A stretch of DNA of 53,701 nucleotides from Rhodospirillales bacterium (GTDB lineage Bacteria > Pseudomonadota > Alphaproteobacteria > TMED109), in assembly GCA_009839325.1 (NCBI GenBank), contig VXPW01000049.1:5258-58958 (forward strand). The letters are read 5' to 3'. Positions within the stretch are counted from its first letter, which is position 1, and each line of letters begins with the position of its first letter. The position numbers and the translations under genes were made by a program. A model generated the notes under the pieces. The model saw only the letters and a program-made list of their open reading frames with translations, did not search any database and was not told the DNA's origin. Below, in pieces: positions 42,396 to 50,512 of this stretch.

Positions 42396-44612
42396 TCAGG
42401 CGTGTTCCGCCGGTCGCAGGTAGTCGCCCATGATGGTCTTTCGACTGCTCTGGTCGAACTGAACGTCGACGGCACCGTCGTCACTGGTGATCACGATTCC
42501 GTAGCCGAACTTGTCGTGGAAGACCCGCTGTCCCTCAACGAATTGCTGGGCGGGTGCATTCGCCGGGGGCAGAACGGCGGTGCCCCCAAGATCCACGACA
42601 GGTCCCGCAGTGTCAAAGCGTGTTCCGCCGTACGCCGGTGCGCCGAAGGTCCCGGGAGGGGCTTCGATGGAGACGTGTTCGGCGGGTAGTTCGCGCAGAA
42701 ATCGGGAGGGGAAGCGGTCCTCCCAATTCCCATACGTGCGCCGTCGGCTGGCCCAAGAAATTCGCGCCTCGTGACGGGCGCGCGTCAGGCCGACGTAGGC
42801 AAGCCGCCGTTCCTCTTCCAGCCCTTCGTCGCCGCCTTCCAGCACCGCCAGATCGTGCGGAAACAGGCCATCCTCCCATGCCGGAAGAAACACGACATCG
42901 AACTCAAGGCCCTTGGCTGCATGCAGAGTCATCAGGCTGACACGGGGTTCCGTCGTCGGTCCGTCGTGCTCGTGCACCAGTGCCACGTGCTCCAGGAATC
43001 CCTGCAGGTGCTCGAAATCGCGGAGCGCACTGAGCAGTTCCTGCAAATTCTCGTACCGACCGGCTGCGTCCGCGTTGGTGTCCTGGCGCAGCATCTTGAG
43101 GTAGCCGGAGTCCTCTAGGACGGTCTCCGCTAGTTCGTGGGGTTTCTTTTCACGGGCCAGTTCGCGCCATCGATCCAGGGCGTGGAAGAGTTCACGCAAA
43201 CCGACCCGCGCGGTTCCGTGCATCTGGCCCGCCGCGAGCAGAGCGCGACCAGCGGATTCGACGGAGGTTTCTCGTTGTCTTGCTTCGCTGGCAAGTTTCC
43301 GGAACGTCGCGACCCCCACGCCGCGCCGCGGCCGGCCAATGATGCGTTCGAACGCCAAGTCGTCGTGCTCGTGCTGCACTAGCCGGAGGTATGCCACCGC
43401 GTCGCGAATTTCTTGGCGCTCGAAGAAGCGCAAACCGCCCACGACCTGATAGGGAAGCCCGATTTGCAGAAACCGTTCCTCGAACCCGAGGATCAGCGCC
43501 GTCGTCCGAACCAAGACGGCCATGCGGTCAAGCGACGTTCCTTCGCGGCGGAGCAATTCGATTTCATCGCTGATCAGGCGGGCTTCTTCCTCGCTGTCGT
43601 GAGCCTGGCGAACGCGCACGGGCTCTCCCGGGCTTCCCTGGGTCCACAAGGTCTTGCCGAGGCGCATGCGGTTGCAGCCGATCAGGGATGAGGCGGCACC
43701 CAGAATGTGGCCGGTTGAACGGTAGTTCTGCTCGAGGCGGATGACTTCGGCAGCGGGAAAATCCGTCTGGAAGCTCAGGATGTTTCCCACCTGCGCTCCC
43801 CGCCAGCCATAGATCGACTGGTCTTCGTCACCCACGGCGCAGACGTTGCCGCGCGCCGCCGCCAGTTGCCGAACCCAGAGATGCTGAGCAGTGTTGGTGT
43901 CTTGGTATTCATCCACAAGGATGTGACGGAACCGGGATTGCCATTCACTGAGGATCTCGTCGTCCTCAAAAAGGGTCAGGTTGTGGAGGAGCAGGTCGCC
44001 GAAGTCAGCCGCGTTCAGTTCCCGCAGGCGACGCTGGTACGCGGCGTACAGCTCTAGTCCACGCCCACCGGCGAACGCCTTCCCTTCAACGTCAGCTCGC
44101 GCTGGCGTCAGGCCCAGATTCTTCCACCGATCGATGGAGTACAGCAGTTTTTTCGGTGGCCAGCGCTTGGGGTCGATGTTCGCGGCGCCGAGAACCTGCT
44201 TTACCACCCGTACCTGGTCGTCGGTGTCCAGGATTGCGTAATCGGATTCCAGTCCGACCAGCTGGGCGTGCCTCCGGAGGATCCTGGCGCCCAGGGAATG
44301 AAAGGTTCCAAGCCACCAGCCGGAAAGCGCGCGGCCGGTCAGGGCCTCGACGCGACCCCGCATTTCTCGTGCGGCCTTGTTGGTAAACGTTACAACCAGC
44401 AACTCAGAGGATCGGGCCCTGCCGGTGGCAAGCAGATGGGCGACTCGCATCGTCAGCACGCGGGTCTTGCCGGTTCCGGCGCCGGACAGGACCAGCAAGG
44501 GTCCGTCGCCAGCTTCGACGGCGCGACGCTGTTCTGCGTTGAGGCCGTCGTCTGGAAGGTTCCCGTTGGCGGATTCGGGAGTTCGATCTTGCAGACGAAA
44601 GCTTTGCTTCAT
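42396..44612 (-). CDS. uvrD: UvrD/PcrA-type DNA helicase
   Basis: 738 residues, superfamily 1A helicase. LNAEQRRAVEAGDGPLLVLS with GAGTGKT (44-50), VVTFTNKAAREM, GTFHSLGARILRRH, ILVDEYQDTNTAQ, VGDEDQSIYGWRGA and EQNYRST are helicase motifs Q to IV. VSLMTLHAAKGLEFDVVFLP and RLAYVGLTRARHEARIS are V-VI. The C-terminal end has the short Tudor-like UvrD tail (VEGQRVFHDKFGYGIVI). It unwinds DNA 3' to 5' in nucleotide-excision and mismatch repair. ATG 44612 (MKQSFRL) is preferred to a GTG/ATG further upstream, which would run into the SDR gene's end. Confidence 0.95.
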   Translation of the reverse strand: MKQSFRLQDRTPESANGNLPDDGLNAEQRRAVEAGDGPLLVLSGAGTGKTRVLTMRVAHLLATGRARSSELLVVTFTNKAAREMRGRVEALTGRALSGWWLGTFHSLGARILRRHAQLVGLESDYAILDTDDQVRVVKQVLGAANIDPKRWPPKKLLYSIDRWKNLGLTPARADVEGKAFAGGRGLELYAAYQRRLRELNAADFGDLLLHNLTLFEDDEILSEWQSRFRHILVDEYQDTNTAQHLWVRQLAAARGNVCAVGDEDQSIYGWRGAQVGNILSFQTDFPAAEVIRLEQNYRSTGHILGAASSLIGCNRMRLGKTLWTQGSPGEPVRVRQAHDSEEEARLISDEIELLRREGTSLDRMAVLVRTTALILGFEERFLQIGLPYQVVGGLRFFERQEIRDAVAYLRLVQHEHDDLAFERIIGRPRRGVGVATFRKLASEARQRETSVESAGRALLAAGQMHGTARVGLRELFHALDRWRELAREKKPHELAETVLEDSGYLKMLRQDTNADAAGRYENLQELLSALRDFEHLQGFLEHVALVHEHDGPTTEPRVSLMTLHAAKGLEFDVVFLPAWEDGLFPHDLAVLEGGDEGLEEERRLAYVGLTRARHEARISWASRRRTYGNWEDRFPSRFLRELPAEHVSIEAPPGTFGAPAYGGTRFDTAGPVVDLGGTAVLPPANAPAQQFVEGQRVFHDKFGYGIVITSDDGAVDVQFDQSSRKTIMGDYLRPAEHA

Positions 44613-44649
44613 GGGCCTAGCGGGCCCAGCGGCCGGCAGAGCGCGAGTT

Positions 44650-45459
44650 TCAGATTGCAGTCCAGCCACCATCGATCATCAGGAGATGGCCTGTCACCAT
44701 GCTGGCGGCGGGAGAGGCAAGGTACAAGATGCCGCCGGCAATTTCCGATACCTCGGCAAAGCGACCAAGCGGCGTGCGTGATTCGACGTAGGCCACCCGT
44801 TCGGGTTGCTCCAGCAATGGTCGTGTCAGGTCGGTCTTCACGTAGGTTGGGCCGATCGCATTGACTCGAATGCCCTGGTCGGCCCACTCGCATGCGAGCG
44901 AGCGCGTCATGTTCACGACGGCGCCTTTCGTCGCATGGTAGGGCAGGTTCGGAGCGGCTCCGCCGCCGGTGACGCCCATGATCGAGGATATGTTGACGAT
45001 TGCGCCGCTCTTTTGCTCCAGCATGGCCTGTGCGGCCTCCCGGCAACACAGGAACATGGAAGTCTGATTGAGGCGCAGGATTTCCTCCCAGGTCGCAAGC
45101 GGGACCTCTGTGGTGGCCATGCGGGGACTGCGACCGACGTTGTTGACCAAGATGTCAATTCGGCCGGTCGTGCTGCGGATCCCCTTGAACACGTCCACGA
45201 TGTCGCGTTCGACCATGACATCGAGCTTGTGTGCCGATGCATCACGTCCGACGCTGCGAAGCTCTTCTGCCGTCCGCTCCGCCGATTCCAGATCGATATC
45301 GGTTACCGCGACGTGGGCGCCGGCCTCGGCAAGGGCCAGGCAAGCGATCCGGCCGATCCCGTTCGCACCACCCGTGACGATCGCGGTCTGGCCGTCAACC
45401 CGAAAAAGATGAAGCGCCGAAAACGTGGCTGCGGGAGGCGGAGTGGGAACGTCGTTCAT
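44650..45459 (-). CDS. Short-chain dehydrogenase/reductase
   Basis: 269 residues, classical SDR. Cofactor motif TGGANGIG (29-36), NNVG at about 106-109, catalytic Ser159 (NISSIMG), Tyr174 and Lys178 (YHATK), and the MIDGGWTAI end are present. An Asp in AVTDIDLE after the second strand points to NAD(H) preference. Substrate unknown. Three bases separate its start from the stop of the RraA-like gene (TGAGCAATG), so the two enzymes are probably made together and may act on the same hydroxy/oxo acid pathway. Confidence 0.9.
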   Translation of the reverse strand: MNDVPTPPPAATFSALHLFRVDGQTAIVTGGANGIGRIACLALAEAGAHVAVTDIDLESAERTAEELRSVGRDASAHKLDVMVERDIVDVFKGIRSTTGRIDILVNNVGRSPRMATTEVPLATWEEILRLNQTSMFLCCREAAQAMLEQKSGAIVNISSIMGVTGGGAAPNLPYHATKGAVVNMTRSLACEWADQGIRVNAIGPTYVKTDLTRPLLEQPERVAYVESRTPLGRFAEVSEIAGGILYLASPAASMVTGHLLMIDGGWTAI

Positions 45460-45462
45460 TGC

Positions 45463-46110
45463 TCAGAACACCCGATAGCGCTTGTAGGCTTCCTGCGGAT
45501 CTTCGCCCTGGCGAATAGCCTCGCGAAGAGCATCTTCGGTGTTGGCCACCTGCTCGGCTTCGGCGACGATGGCCTCAGCCTGAGCGGCAGGGATGATGAC
45601 AACCCCGTCGGCGTCTCCCAGCACATAGTCCCCCGAGTTGATGGTCAGGGCACCGATTTCAACGGGTTCCCCCATCGAATCGACCATCCAGCCGGCGCTG
45701 ACGTCTGCCGGCGTCGCATAGCGGCAGAAAACGGGAAATTCGAGTGCGTTGACCATCTCGACATCCCGGCACCCGCCATCCACGACAAAGCCCCGAATGC
45801 CCCGCAGCTGCAGGGTTTCGGCAGAGAGTTCGCCCATATGCGCGATCGTGTGATCATTGGGCTGGCACACGATCACCTGCCCGGGCGGCGCGGCCGAGAG
45901 AAATCCCGTCCACGACAACAGCGTGTCGTCGATCGAGACCCCGCTGCGCATGGATCCGGAAAGAGTCCAGACTGGACCCGCCACTTTCCTGCCCGGATAC
46001 AGGCTGGTGATTTCCGGTGGCAATGCGCGGTCGGTAAGTCCGGCAGAAGTCATCGTGTCGAAGACGACCGCCGAGTAGAGTTTTTCCAGGCGCGCGGCGA
46101 GATCGGTCAA
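45463..46110 (-). CDS. RraA-like aldolase (4-hydroxy-4-methyl-2-oxoglutarate aldolase family)
   Basis: 215 residues from a TTG start at 46110. This start is chosen because it overlaps the stop of the upstream lipoprotein gene as TTGA, and the product then begins MTDLAARLEKLYSAVVFDTM, as family members do; an ATG at 46149 in frame would run 40 bases into that gene. The metal/substrate motif GFVVDGGCRDVEMV (Arg115, Asp116) and the GELSAETLQLRG helix are typical. Family members split 4-hydroxy-4-methyl-2-oxoglutarate or related acids to pyruvate plus an oxo acid, or decarboxylate oxaloacetate. An SDR gene follows after three bases. Confidence 0.85.
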   Translation of the reverse strand: MTDLAARLEKLYSAVVFDTMTSAGLTDRALPPEITSLYPGRKVAGPVWTLSGSMRSGVSIDDTLLSWTGFLSAAPPGQVIVCQPNDHTIAHMGELSAETLQLRGIRGFVVDGGCRDVEMVNALEFPVFCRYATPADVSAGWMVDSMGEPVEIGALTINSGDYVLGDADGVVIIPAAQAEAIVAEAEQVANTEDALREAIRQGEDPQEAYKRYRVF

Positions 46111-46289
46111 TGCGACGGTCCAATCCCCAGGTCCACGGGGACGGTGCATCGTGCCTGCTCCACGTCGTAGTCGCCGGTGCAGAGCAACTTGACCGGATTG
46201 AAGCCACCCGGCGCAGGATAGCTAGTGCAGCCGCCGACAACCGTCGCCACGGTCATCATGGCGACGGCTAACGCGAATTTGCCGATCAA
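46107..46289 (-). CDS. Small lipoprotein of unknown function
   Basis: 60 residues if the TTG at 46289 is the start. It reads LIGKFALAVAMMTVATVVGG followed by Cys21: a positively charged start, a hydrophobic run and a VGGC lipobox, i.e. a signal peptidase II site. The mature part has about 40 residues with two further Cys (LLCTGDYD and ARCTVPVD) that could form a disulfide. The TTG lies 5 nt after the stop of the aa3 subunit IV gene, and the stop overlaps the RraA-like start as TTGA. The start lacks a clear ribosome binding site and would rely on coupling. No family recognised. Confidence 0.5.
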   Translation of the reverse strand: MIGKFALAVAMMTVATVVGGCTSYPAPGGFNPVKLLCTGDYDVEQARCTVPVDLGIGPSH

Positions 46290-46294
46290 ACGAC

Positions 46295-46423
46295 TTAGAG
46301 CAGGAAGAGCGCCATCAACACCAAAAGCGCAAGCACCCCGACCGTGGTGTAAATCGTGAGTCGCACGAAACTGTGCCAAGTCTTTCTGTGTGCTTCGAAA
46401 TTCGCGTCGCTCTCTTGAGCCAT
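46295..46423 (-). CDS. aa3-type cytochrome c oxidase subunit IV (42 residues)
   Basis: The protein reads MAQESDANFEAHRKTWHSFV with a following hydrophobic helix, TTVGVLALLVLMALFLL, up to the stop. This is the layout of the bacterial aa3-oxidase subunit IV family: a short acidic N-terminus, a HxxTWxxF-like segment and one membrane helix. These subunits stabilise or surround the haem-copper oxidase core and are usually encoded away from it. The ATG at 46423 is the only start; GGAG/GGGG precedes it at a slightly long distance. It seems to open a run of minus-strand genes down to prmA. Confidence 0.75.
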   Translation of the reverse strand: MAQESDANFEAHRKTWHSFVRLTIYTTVGVLALLVLMALFLL

Positions 46424-46456
46424 AGTGCACGACCCCAACTCCGGCGCTGTCAAGCC

Positions 46457-46488
46457 AGTGGTGCCGAAAACCTAGCAAAGTGGTGCCG
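46457..46488. repeat. 10-bp direct repeat spaced 22 bp, upstream of the subunit IV gene
   Basis: AGTGGTGCCG occurs at 46457-46466 and again at 46479-46488. Start-to-start distance is 22 bp, about two helical turns. Read on the minus strand the copies are CGGCACCACT, 34-65 bp upstream of the subunit IV start codon, with TTGACA just downstream at 46449-46454. A paired activator or repressor site is a reasonable guess. Confidence 0.4.
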
Positions 46489-46603
46489 CCGCAACAACGC
46501 GTAAATCGCTTCGCCCTGACCCTTCCATGAGGTGGCTTCCGTGCATTGGGCCGAGCACCGCGAGGCGGGCATGGCCGCACCGACTGCCGGGAGAGCGCCC
46601 GGC

Positions 46604-46858
46604 CTACGACTGGTCGTCGTGCTTTTTTCCGGCGTCGGCAAAGCCTTTCATGAAGGCCTTCTGCATTGCGTCCCACCCCTGAGCCCCGGTCGGAAGCCAA
46701 GTCTTCGTCAACGTCTCCAGGTCCATCGACCTGACCTGTTCCGCCACGCGCTCCTGCAGGGCAGCCATTATCGACTCCTGTACGTTTCGTACATCGGGAA
46801 GGCCAAAGAACTGCCGGGCCTCTTCAGGGCTGCAGTCGATATCGATCCTGAATTTCAT
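46604..46858 (-). CDS. DUF6489 family protein
   Basis: 84 residues. MKFRIDIDCSPEEARQFFGL with PDV directly after and the ending TWLPTGAQGWDAMQKAFMKG match a small alphaproteobacterial family of unknown function that often sits next to PHA genes. GGGGAG lies 8 nt before ATG 46858. It begins 40 nt after the phaC stop and is likely cotranscribed with phaB-phaC. Amphipathic helices in the middle (IMAALQERVAEQVRSMDLET) suggest binding to a partner or to the granule surface; this is inference. Confidence 0.78.
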   Translation of the reverse strand: MKFRIDIDCSPEEARQFFGLPDVRNVQESIMAALQERVAEQVRSMDLETLTKTWLPTGAQGWDAMQKAFMKGFADAGKKHDDQS

Positions 46859-46898
46859 GCGGGTTGCTCCCCTGACGTCACCAGCCCGGCTGCCCTCC

Positions 46899-48692
46899 TC
46901 AGCTGCGTACAAGCACGTAGCTACCTGGCGCGGGTTCGATGATCTTCGCGGCACCCTCACCGACCACGCGCGAGGGAACCTTCGGGCCGGACCGGCGCGA
47001 CAGCCATTTGTGCCAGTCTGGCCACCAGGAACCAGGGTGCTCGACCGCATCGTCCAACCATGCGTCAAAAGTAGCGTAAGCCTTGCGCCTGGTGTTCAAC
47101 CAGTGCTGGTACTTCCGTTTCGCCGGCGGATTGACCACCCCGGCTATATGGCCGGCCCCAGCGAGGACGAACCGCTTTGGCCCGCTGAACAGGTGGTTCA
47201 GCTTGAACACGGATTCGGCTGGAGCGATATGGTCTTCCACACTGGCCTGGATGTAGACAGGAAGCGTCACCGCACCGAGGTCGAGCGGAGTCCCGAGGAG
47301 CTTGAAGTTTCCCTTTTGCGCCAGGGCATTCTGCTGGTACATGCCGCGCAGATAGTCCAGTAGAAGCCGCGCAGGAAACCGGGTGGAATCCGCGTTCCAG
47401 AACAGCAGGTCGAAGACCGGGGGCTCCTTCCCCAACAGGTAGTTGTTGATAACGAAGTACCAGATCAAGTCATTCGCCCTGAGCGCGTTGAAGGTGCCGG
47501 CCATTTGCGCGCCATCCAGATAGCCCTTGGCACGAACCTGATGCTCCAGCGCGTCGACCTGCCCCTTGTCCGTGAAGACCTTGAGGTCTCCGGCGTTCTC
47601 GAAATCGGCCTGGGCAGCAAAGAAGGTCGCGGCAGAGATGCGATCGTCACCGGTTGCAGCCATGTGGGCGAGCGCCGCCGACAGCAGGGTGCCGCCGATG
47701 CAGTAACCGATCGCGGTCACCTGGCGCTCGCCTGTTGCATGTTCGACAGCATCGAGCGCGGCAAAGATCCCGTCCCGGACGTAGTCGTCGAAGCCCTTGT
47801 CGGACAGGCGCTGATCGGGGTTCACCCAGGAGATCATGAAGACCGTGTAACCCTGTTCTGTTGCCCAGCGGACAAATGAGTTTTCCGGCTTGAGATCAAG
47901 AATGTAGTACTTGTTGATCCACGGGGGCACGATCAGCAACGGCTTTCGGTAGACCGTCTCCGTCGTGGGTTCGTACTGGATCAGCTGCATCAGCGGGGTC
48001 TGAAGAATGACGCTACCGGCGGTCGTGGCAATGTTCTTCCCGACCTCGAATGCCGACATGTCAGTTTGCTGCGGCCGCAGTCCATCTCGGCCTGCCCGAA
48101 GGTCGCCGCTGAGATTCTGCATGCCGCGTACAAAGTTCTCTCCCTTGGAATCGGCTGTCTCACGAAGCACTTGGGGATTCGTGAGGGCGAAATTGGTCGG
48201 CGCGAGGGCGTCCACGAGCATCCGGCCAAAGAACTCCAGCTTCCGGGCGGAATCCGCGTCAATCCCGTCTACCTCAGCGATCGTCTCACGGAGCCAGCGG
48301 GCATTGAGCAAATATGACTGCTTGATGAAATCAAAGACCGGGTTGGTGCTCCATTCGGCATCTCTGAAGCGCTGATCGCCCTGTTCCGGCTCGATCACCG
48401 GTGATGCGTCCTGCCCGACCATCCGCGTCGTCGTGCTGAGCCAAAGGGTCTGATAGTCACGCCAGAGTTCCAGCTGGCGGGTCATGATCCTGGATGGATC
48501 AAACTGTAAGTCAGGGAGTCCTTCGGCGACCGACCGAAAGCCGCTGGTCGGCTGCGATCCTTCTCCCTGTTGCTTGGCGAGGGAGGACATCCAATCCATC
48601 CAGTTCGTCTGCAACTGGGCTGCCGCCTTACCGAGAGCTTCTGCGATCTCGGTAAACTCGGGAGTCGATCCGTTAGTGCCGCCGTTTGCCAT
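46899..48692 (-). CDS. phaC: Polyhydroxyalkanoate synthase, class I
   Basis: 597 residues. The lipase-box-like GYCIGG holds the catalytic Cys331; Asp487 (VEDHIAP) and His515 (GAGHIAG) complete the triad. The N-terminal region has the class I pattern NPVFDFIKQSYLLNARWL and the core LIVPPWINKYYILDL. It polymerises 3-hydroxyacyl-CoA (C3-C5) on cytosolic granules. ATG 48692 is chosen, with GAGGG just upstream, over a TTG at 48704 that overlaps the phaB stop. Gene order phaB-phaC-DUF6489 on the minus strand; no phaA is present in the window. Confidence 0.97.
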   Translation of the reverse strand: MANGGTNGSTPEFTEIAEALGKAAAQLQTNWMDWMSSLAKQQGEGSQPTSGFRSVAEGLPDLQFDPSRIMTRQLELWRDYQTLWLSTTTRMVGQDASPVIEPEQGDQRFRDAEWSTNPVFDFIKQSYLLNARWLRETIAEVDGIDADSARKLEFFGRMLVDALAPTNFALTNPQVLRETADSKGENFVRGMQNLSGDLRAGRDGLRPQQTDMSAFEVGKNIATTAGSVILQTPLMQLIQYEPTTETVYRKPLLIVPPWINKYYILDLKPENSFVRWATEQGYTVFMISWVNPDQRLSDKGFDDYVRDGIFAALDAVEHATGERQVTAIGYCIGGTLLSAALAHMAATGDDRISAATFFAAQADFENAGDLKVFTDKGQVDALEHQVRAKGYLDGAQMAGTFNALRANDLIWYFVINNYLLGKEPPVFDLLFWNADSTRFPARLLLDYLRGMYQQNALAQKGNFKLLGTPLDLGAVTLPVYIQASVEDHIAPAESVFKLNHLFSGPKRFVLAGAGHIAGVVNPPAKRKYQHWLNTRRKAYATFDAWLDDAVEHPGSWWPDWHKWLSRRSGPKVPSRVVGEGAAKIIEPAPGSYVLVRS

Positions 48693-48700
48693 TGCCGCCC

Positions 48701-49423
48701 TCAATACATGTGTTGGCCACCGTTGACCGAAAGGGTCGAGCCGGTAATGAAGCCGGCTTCGTCGGCGGCGAGAAACGTGATCGCTCGCGCAATCTCGTCG
48801 GCCCTGCCAAGTCGCTTGACAGGAATGCGTTGCACGATCTTGTCGAGAATATCGTCAGGAACTGCGGCTACCATTTCGGTGTCGATGTATCCTGGGGCAA
48901 TGGCGTTTACCGTAATGCCGTGAGCGGCGCCCTCTTGCGCAAGCGCCTTGGTAAACCCGTGAATCCCAGACTTGGCGGCCGCGTAGTTCACCTGACCGTA
49001 TTGCCCGGCCTGGCCGTTGATCGAGCCGACATTGACGATGCGGCCGAACTTGCGCTTCCGCATGCTGACGATCACGGCGCGGGACATGTTGAAACACGAG
49101 CCGATGTTGGTGTCAATGACTTCCCGCCACTGCTCGAAGTCCATGCGATGCATGGTACCGTCACGGGTGATCCCGGCGTTGTTCACGAGAATGTCGACCG
49201 GACCCAGTTCTTCGGCGACCCTGGCCACACCCTTCTGGCAGGCGTCGAAATTGGACACGTCCCACTTGTGGACGGGAATGCCCGTGTTTGCGTTGAAATC
49301 CGCAGCCTTCTTGTCATCGCTGCCGTAGACAGCTGCAACTGCGTAACCCTCTGCCTTGAGGGCAAGGGCGGTGGCAGCGCCTATTCCGCGTGTTCCGCCG
49401 GTGACGAGGGCAACTCTGCTCAT
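48701..49423 (-). CDS. phaB: Acetoacetyl-CoA reductase
   Basis: 240 residues, SDR fold. VALVTGGTRGIGAATALALK, NNAGITRDGTMHRMDFEQW, catalytic Ser134 (NVGSING), Tyr147 and Lys151 (YAAAK) and the end GSTLSVNGGQHMY are exactly PhaB-like. It makes (R)-3-hydroxybutyryl-CoA from acetoacetyl-CoA with NADPH for the adjacent synthase. GGAGG 7 nt before ATG 49423 sets the start. phaC starts 8 nt beyond its stop, so expression is coupled. Confidence 0.95.
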   Translation of the reverse strand: MSRVALVTGGTRGIGAATALALKAEGYAVAAVYGSDDKKAADFNANTGIPVHKWDVSNFDACQKGVARVAEELGPVDILVNNAGITRDGTMHRMDFEQWREVIDTNIGSCFNMSRAVIVSMRKRKFGRIVNVGSINGQAGQYGQVNYAAAKSGIHGFTKALAQEGAAHGITVNAIAPGYIDTEMVAAVPDDILDKIVQRIPVKRLGRADEIARAITFLAADEAGFITGSTLSVNGGQHMY

Positions 49424-49580
49424 AATGCGCCTCCATTCGTTGGGAGCTCGTATGACCGGGTCGTTCTTTGCACCGAGCGCCTGCGTGGAAGTCCGGCAAG
49501 GAAATGACCTGTCGCGCGGGCTTGGGGCAAGTGCTGCGCCCGCTCAGGTCTCGGACTGGAAGCCCGGCGGGGCTCCGGAG

Positions 49581-50102
49581 TCAGGCTGCGTAAGGCTTGA
49601 CAAGCACGTCGACGGCACTGTCGATCCGGCCCTTGATGGGCTCGAACGCCTTGGTCACCGTGTCGGCGGCGATCTGGTTCATCTTCGTCGACTGCGAGAC
49701 TACGCGGTTAACCGCCTTGTTGGTCGCTTCAACCTGCAGGTCCATGAATTCCTGGGGCGTCTTCACGCTGAAGAAGCGCTGCATCATGTCCATGTTCTCA
49801 GCCATGGCGACCTTCGTGTAGTCGACCACACCCTCGTAGTAGGCTTCCCAGCCGGCCACCACGGCGGCGGCGGATTCGGACATCGCGTCCAGGTTGTCCT
49901 TGCCGTACACGGTCGCCTTGCCGTAACCGTCCCTGGCCATCTGCAGCTGCTCTTTGCTGAAGGCCGCCGCGTTCTTGTACCCCTCGGCAGTGGCTTCGGT
50001 TCCCATCTTTATGACGGTTTCGAGAGTCTCCTTGCCGGCGGCAGCAATCTGTTCAGCTGTCTCCGTCGCAGCGTTCTTGCGAGTGGCATCAGTGGCGGTC
50101 AT
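49581..50102 (-). CDS. Phasin family protein (PHA granule coat)
   Basis: 173 residues. A long helical, coiled-coil-prone protein without membrane segments: EQIAAAGKETLETVIKMGTE, YKNAAAFSKEQLQMARDGYG, MMQRFFSVKTPQEFMDLQVE and ADTVTKAFEPIKGRIDSAVD follow the alphaproteobacterial phasin pattern. ATG 50102 is preferred to the one at 50114 because GGAGA is 6 nt upstream. Phasins cover PHA granules and control their number and size. Two TGC-N3-GCA palindromes lie 66-133 bp upstream, fitting repression by PhaR when no polymer is present. Confidence 0.88.
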   Translation of the reverse strand: MTATDATRKNAATETAEQIAAAGKETLETVIKMGTEATAEGYKNAAAFSKEQLQMARDGYGKATVYGKDNLDAMSESAAAVVAGWEAYYEGVVDYTKVAMAENMDMMQRFFSVKTPQEFMDLQVEATNKAVNRVVSQSTKMNQIAADTVTKAFEPIKGRIDSAVDVLVKPYAA

Positions 50103-50167
50103 TGCGTTCTCCATTCGGCGAGTTTCGCCGGATCTGTGTCCTTGGTCGACGCAGGCAGCCAAATGGA

Positions 50168-50235
50168 TTTTGCGTCGCAAAAACAATGTAGGCTTGATGT
50201 GGTGGCATGTCAACCAGTGTCTTTTGCATTGCAAT
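50168..50235. promoter_or_regulatory. Two candidate PhaR operators upstream of the phasin gene
   Basis: TTTTGCGTCGCAAAA (50168-50182) is a perfect palindrome, and TTTTGCATTGCAAT (50222-50235) has the core TTGC-ATT-GCAA. Both contain TGC-N3-GCA, the type of TGC-rich site reported for PhaR of Paracoccus. Their centres are 54 bp apart. Confidence 0.6.
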
Positions 50236-50470
50236 ACGGAAGTTGGCGCGAGAAATCGAAATGCACCACTTGTCACCGCGTAGGCGGAGTCAGGCCCGTG
50301 CTTGACCCTTGCTGGAAGCCGCTTCGCGAGTCATCCCGCGTGGTTGGGTGCGAGATGCGCAATGAGCGAGCAAGAAATTGTTGCTCAGGCCAGATTCGCG
50401 CTTTGACATTTCTGTAACCAAGGTGCATCCGTGCGCCAACGCACGAAGCCGTTGCCGTACAAATGGGGCA

Positions 50471-50490
50471 CGAGTGACTGCAATCACTCG
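50471..50490. repeat. 7-bp inverted repeat upstream of phaR
   Basis: CGAGTGACTGCAATCACTCG has perfect arms CGAGTGA/TCACTCG around CTGCAA. It lies 77-96 bp before the phaR start codon. It could be an operator or the stem of the divergent transcripts. Confidence 0.4.
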
Positions 50491-50512
50491 TCGGCTTGCG
50501 GTTCGCGTTTTC

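Noticed and set aside
41121-42689. Long plus-strand frame over the DUF4340 tail and prmA/uvrD
   Set aside because: Composition is that of a frame-shifted shadow; prmA and uvrD on the minus strand have complete conserved motifs.
44806-46170. 454-codon plus-strand frame opposite the SDR and RraA genes
   Set aside because: No recognisable domain, and both minus-strand genes have full motif sets; it is an antisense artefact.
46471-46487. Sigma-54 promoter (GGCACCACTTTGC on the minus strand)
   Set aside because: GG and GC are separated by 9 bp rather than 10; I favour a direct-repeat regulator site instead.
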